7,622 bases of DNA from Thermodesulfobacteriota bacterium. GTDB taxonomy: Bacteria; Desulfobacterota; Desulfobacteria; Desulfobacterales; RPRI01. The position numbers and the translations under genes are program-made. Each line of letters opens with the position of its first letter. Within the stretch, counting starts at the first letter, position 1. The stretch lies in NCBI GenBank assembly GCA_030836965.1, contig JAUPLM010000116.1, positions 1 to 7,622 on the forward strand. Reading direction: 5' to 3'. The notes beneath the pieces are model-generated. The model had not been told where the DNA came from, ran no database searches, and saw nothing but the letters and a program-made list of their open reading frames with translations. Positions 5,655-7,622 of the stretch are shown one piece after another.

Positions 5655-6281
5655 TTGATCATAAAAGATTTGACTCTCGGACCGATAATGGCGAACTGCT
5701 TTATCGTGGGATGTGAAACTACAAGAGAAGCGGCTGTGATCGACCCGGGTGATGAGTCTGATAAGATTCTGATGGCTCTTGCCGGACTCAAGCTAAAAGT
5801 TAAATACATAATAAACACCCACGGCCATTTTGATCATGTGGGAGCAAACAGGAGGATGAAAGAAGCAACAGGCGCGGATATTCTGATACACAGCCTTGAT
5901 GCTCCCATGCTCACCCATCTTTCGGCAAGCGCTTCGGCGTGGGGGCTTCACGCGGATGATTCTCCGCTTCCTGACCGGATGTTAAAAGACGGCGACGAGA
6001 TAAAAATCGGGAATATCACCCTGAAAGTCATTCATACGCCGGGGCATACACCGGGCGGCATCGCCCTTTATTCCGACGGATGCGTTTTTGTCGGAGATAC
6101 CCTCTTTGCTGGATCAATAGGCCGTACAGATTTTCCGGGGGGCGATTTCGATACAATAATATCGAGCATAAGGAAAAAACTTTTTGTTCTGGGAGATGAT
6201 GTGAGGGTTTTTACGGGACACGGTCCTGAAACAACCATCGGTGATGAAAAAAGGCACAATCCTTTTGTAGGAATCAGATAG
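5655..6281 (+). CDS. Metallo-beta-lactamase-fold hydrolase (glyoxalase II-like)
   Basis: Probable cytosolic metallohydrolase of the MBL superfamily, closest in look to the short glyoxalase II-like (YcbL/GloB-related) proteins that hydrolyse thioesters such as S-lactoylglutathione. The true substrate is not readable from sequence. From the TTG start at 5655 it has 208 residues and begins (M)IIKDLTLGPIMANCFIVGC, with the usual 'N-F--G' and AAVIDPG strands. The metal site is complete: THGHFDH (His/Asp ligands), TPGHTPGG, GDTLFAGSIGRTDF and the late GHGPETTIGDEKRHNPF. It lacks the long C-terminal helical domain of classical glyoxalase II, so the name GloB is not used. It starts 25 bases after the nusB stop and is the last gene of the rightward run. 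A role in flavin metabolism is not indicated. Confidence 0.9.
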   Translation: MIIKDLTLGPIMANCFIVGCETTREAAVIDPGDESDKILMALAGLKLKVKYIINTHGHFDHVGANRRMKEATGADILIHSLDAPMLTHLSASASAWGLHADDSPLPDRMLKDGDEIKIGNITLKVIHTPGHTPGGIALYSDGCVFVGDTLFAGSIGRTDFPGGDFDTIISSIRKKLFVLGDDVRVFTGHGPETTIGDEKRHNPFVGIR

Positions 6282-6284
6282 CTA

Positions 6285-6300
6285 CCCGCATAATTACGGG
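6285..6300. other. Weak hairpin in the convergent MBL/mltF junction
   Basis: cccg (6285-6288) and cggg (6297-6300) flank an AT-rich 8-base loop, spanning the mltF stop codon. The two genes end 12 bases apart on opposite strands, so some shared transcription end is expected here. The stem is only 4 bp and neither strand has a T-run after it, so the call is tentative. Confidence 0.25.
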
Positions 6301-7622
6301 AAAAAGTTGTCGGCGTTGTATTCTATGACCTCCCTTTTCAGGATATCATAGTAATTCATAATCTGATTTATGTAGTTTACCGCTTCAATGCCCCTGCAGT
6401 ACCCGTATTTTGTTTTCGAATAATACCTTTGCTCGCTCAGCAGGGGAAGTACTTTTGAAAGAGACGCCCAGTTGTTCGGATTCAGATTTTTTTTGACGGC
6501 AAGGTCCCGCGCGTCCATTATATGTCCCTCGCCTATATTATAGGCCGCAAGTGCTATGAGCAGCCTGTCCAGACCGGATGCCCTGTCATAGGAATTATAA
6601 AGATTCTTTAAATGCCTTACTCCCGCATAGATGCTCTGTTCAGGGTCATAAATATCCATGAAACCGAGGGAAAAAGCCGTCTGTTCCGTTATCTGCATGA
6701 GCCCGTGCGCGCCCGCATGGCTTTGCGCCAGAGGGTCGAAATGGGATTCCTGATATGCCTGCGCCGTTATAAGCCTCCAGTCAAAACCTTCTTTTGCAGA
6801 CGCGTCTTTAATCATCTGGCTGTAGAGGGGAAACCTTATCTGCATCATTGCATAAAAATTATTTATATCGAAATTGTCAAATGAATCTATGCCCGAATAG
6901 TACCGGTTATAAATTTCAGCGAATTTCCCGTTTGTTTTTATTGTCTTAAAAAAAGAATTTATGCGATCCGCAAGGGATAACGCGTTTTTATCAACCACCC
7001 AGACCAGAGACTCGTATTCCCCTATTGCCCCTGTGACGGTTACTCTCCGATAGTATCGCCGGTTGAGATATGCCACATTGGAGTAGGCGACCGTTACTTC
7101 AATTTCATCCCTGGCAACATTTCTTATAAGTTCTTCCGTGGCGATATCTTCGTTAAGAGCTATTTTGAGATTTATTCCCCGCGCCTGAAGTTCCTTGAGC
7201 CGTTCTTCATAGGGCATGCCTTTTCTGACATGGACGGTACGGCCGGCGAGGTCCTCCTTATTTAGTATAAACTGGTTTTTTTTGTTTACGATGATATGCT
7301 GCCTGACACGCATGTAGCCGTCTGAAAATGCCGCCTCCTTCTTCCTTTCCGGAGATGCGGTCATGCTTGCCGCGATGAACGCTCCTTTGCTGTTTTTTAA
7401 AGCGGGAATAAGATCTTCCCATTTTTCGATAATCTGTACCCTTAGTTTTACGCCGAGGTGGTCCGCAAAAGCTTTTGCGAGTTCATACTCAAAGCCCGCA
7501 GGCTGATCCCTGTAAATATAGAAGCTATGAGCGTTATTCTGGGTAATGAGAGTGATTTCACCCTTTTTTAGGATATATCTGAGGCTTGTGTCCTCCGCGC
7601 TCTTTTCAAATACGACAAAGAA
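6294..7622 (-). CDS. mltF: MltF-type lytic murein transglycosylase with substrate-binding domain, 5' end outside window
   Basis: Cleaves the MurNAc-GlcNAc bond of peptidoglycan with 1,6-anhydro ring formation; family members sit in the outer membrane facing the periplasm. The frame stays open to the right edge, giving 442 visible residues. The ATG at 7364 is internal, because the 86 residues upstream (for example GFEYELAKAFADHLGVKLRV) are clearly part of the domain. Order: a type-3 solute-binding-protein-like domain (about visible residues 12-245), then a family 1 (GH23) transglycosylase domain (about 275-410) with catalytic Glu in AYQESH (Glu292, codon 6747-6749), GLMQI (307-311) and ALAAYNIGEGHIMDAR (357-372). 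YYSKTKYGYCRG near the C-terminus also fits MltF. The signal peptide and perhaps 20-50 residues are missing. It is convergent with the rib cluster, so it is a separate transcription unit whose promoter lies outside the window. Confidence 0.93.
   Translation of the reverse strand, partial: FFVVFEKSAEDTSLRYILKKGEITLITQNNAHSFYIYRDQPAGFEYELAKAFADHLGVKLRVQIIEKWEDLIPALKNSKGAFIAASMTASPERKKEAAFSDGYMRVRQHIIVNKKNQFILNKEDLAGRTVHVRKGMPYEERLKELQARGINLKIALNEDIATEELIRNVARDEIEVTVAYSNVAYLNRRYYRRVTVTGAIGEYESLVWVVDKNALSLADRINSFFKTIKTNGKFAEIYNRYYSGIDSFDNFDINNFYAMMQIRFPLYSQMIKDASAKEGFDWRLITAQAYQESHFDPLAQSHAGAHGLMQITEQTAFSLGFMDIYDPEQSIYAGVRHLKNLYNSYDRASGLDRLLIALAAYNIGEGHIMDARDLAVKKNLNPNNWASLSKVLPLLSEQRYYSKTKYGYCRGIEAVNYINQIMNYYDILKREVIEYNADNFFP

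Noticed and set aside
6612..6884. 90-residue plus-strand open frame opposite mltF
   Set aside because: It lies entirely antisense to the conserved transglycosylase domain, has no recognisable family features, and is expected by chance there.

Overview
The window is about 7.6 kb of moderate-GC bacterial chromosome carrying a compact, co-directional housekeeping cluster. It reads: glyA (3' end) - dCMP deaminase - nrdR - ribD - ribE - ribBA - ribH - nusB - metallo-beta-lactamase-fold hydrolase, followed by a convergent mltF-type lytic transglycosylase that runs off the right edge. The order glyA-dCMP deaminase-nrdR-ribD-ribE-ribBA-ribH-nusB is one I associate with Desulfobacterota (former Deltaproteobacteria). 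The protein sequences fit that group, but the assignment rests on synteny and residue style, not on a search.

Layout. Positions 1-149 hold the C-terminus of serine hydroxymethyltransferase. Positions 150-451 form a 302-base gap with a small hairpin and a roughly 190-base interrupted palindrome that looks like a MITE or other intergenic repeat. Next come the dCMP deaminase (best start 452, not 374) and nrdR. A 182-base gap (1382-1563) with three consecutive inverted repeats separates nrdR from ribD. ribD and ribE are almost contiguous. A 121-base gap (3335-3455) with three small hairpins precedes ribBA. ribH, nusB and the MBL hydrolase follow with short gaps. The MBL gene and mltF converge with 12 bases between their stop codons.

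How the genes work together. RibBA (GTP cyclohydrolase II plus DHBP synthase), RibD (deaminase/reductase), RibH (lumazine synthase) and RibE (riboflavin synthase) give every dedicated enzyme from GTP and ribulose 5-phosphate to riboflavin, except the phosphatase step; the FAD synthetase RibF is also absent. GlyA supplies methylene-tetrahydrofolate, dCMP deaminase supplies dUMP for thymidylate synthesis, and NrdR controls ribonucleotide reductase, so the left part is a dNTP/one-carbon module. NusB is a transcription antitermination factor often found next to ribH.

I see no new defence, mobile or biosynthetic system. The unexplained content is in the non-coding gaps: palindromic elements sit in all three gaps longer than 100 bases, and one reaches into the 5' end of the longest reading frame for the dCMP deaminase, which probably causes a false start call. 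No FMN riboswitch, tRNA, rRNA, CRISPR array or insertion sequence gene was seen.
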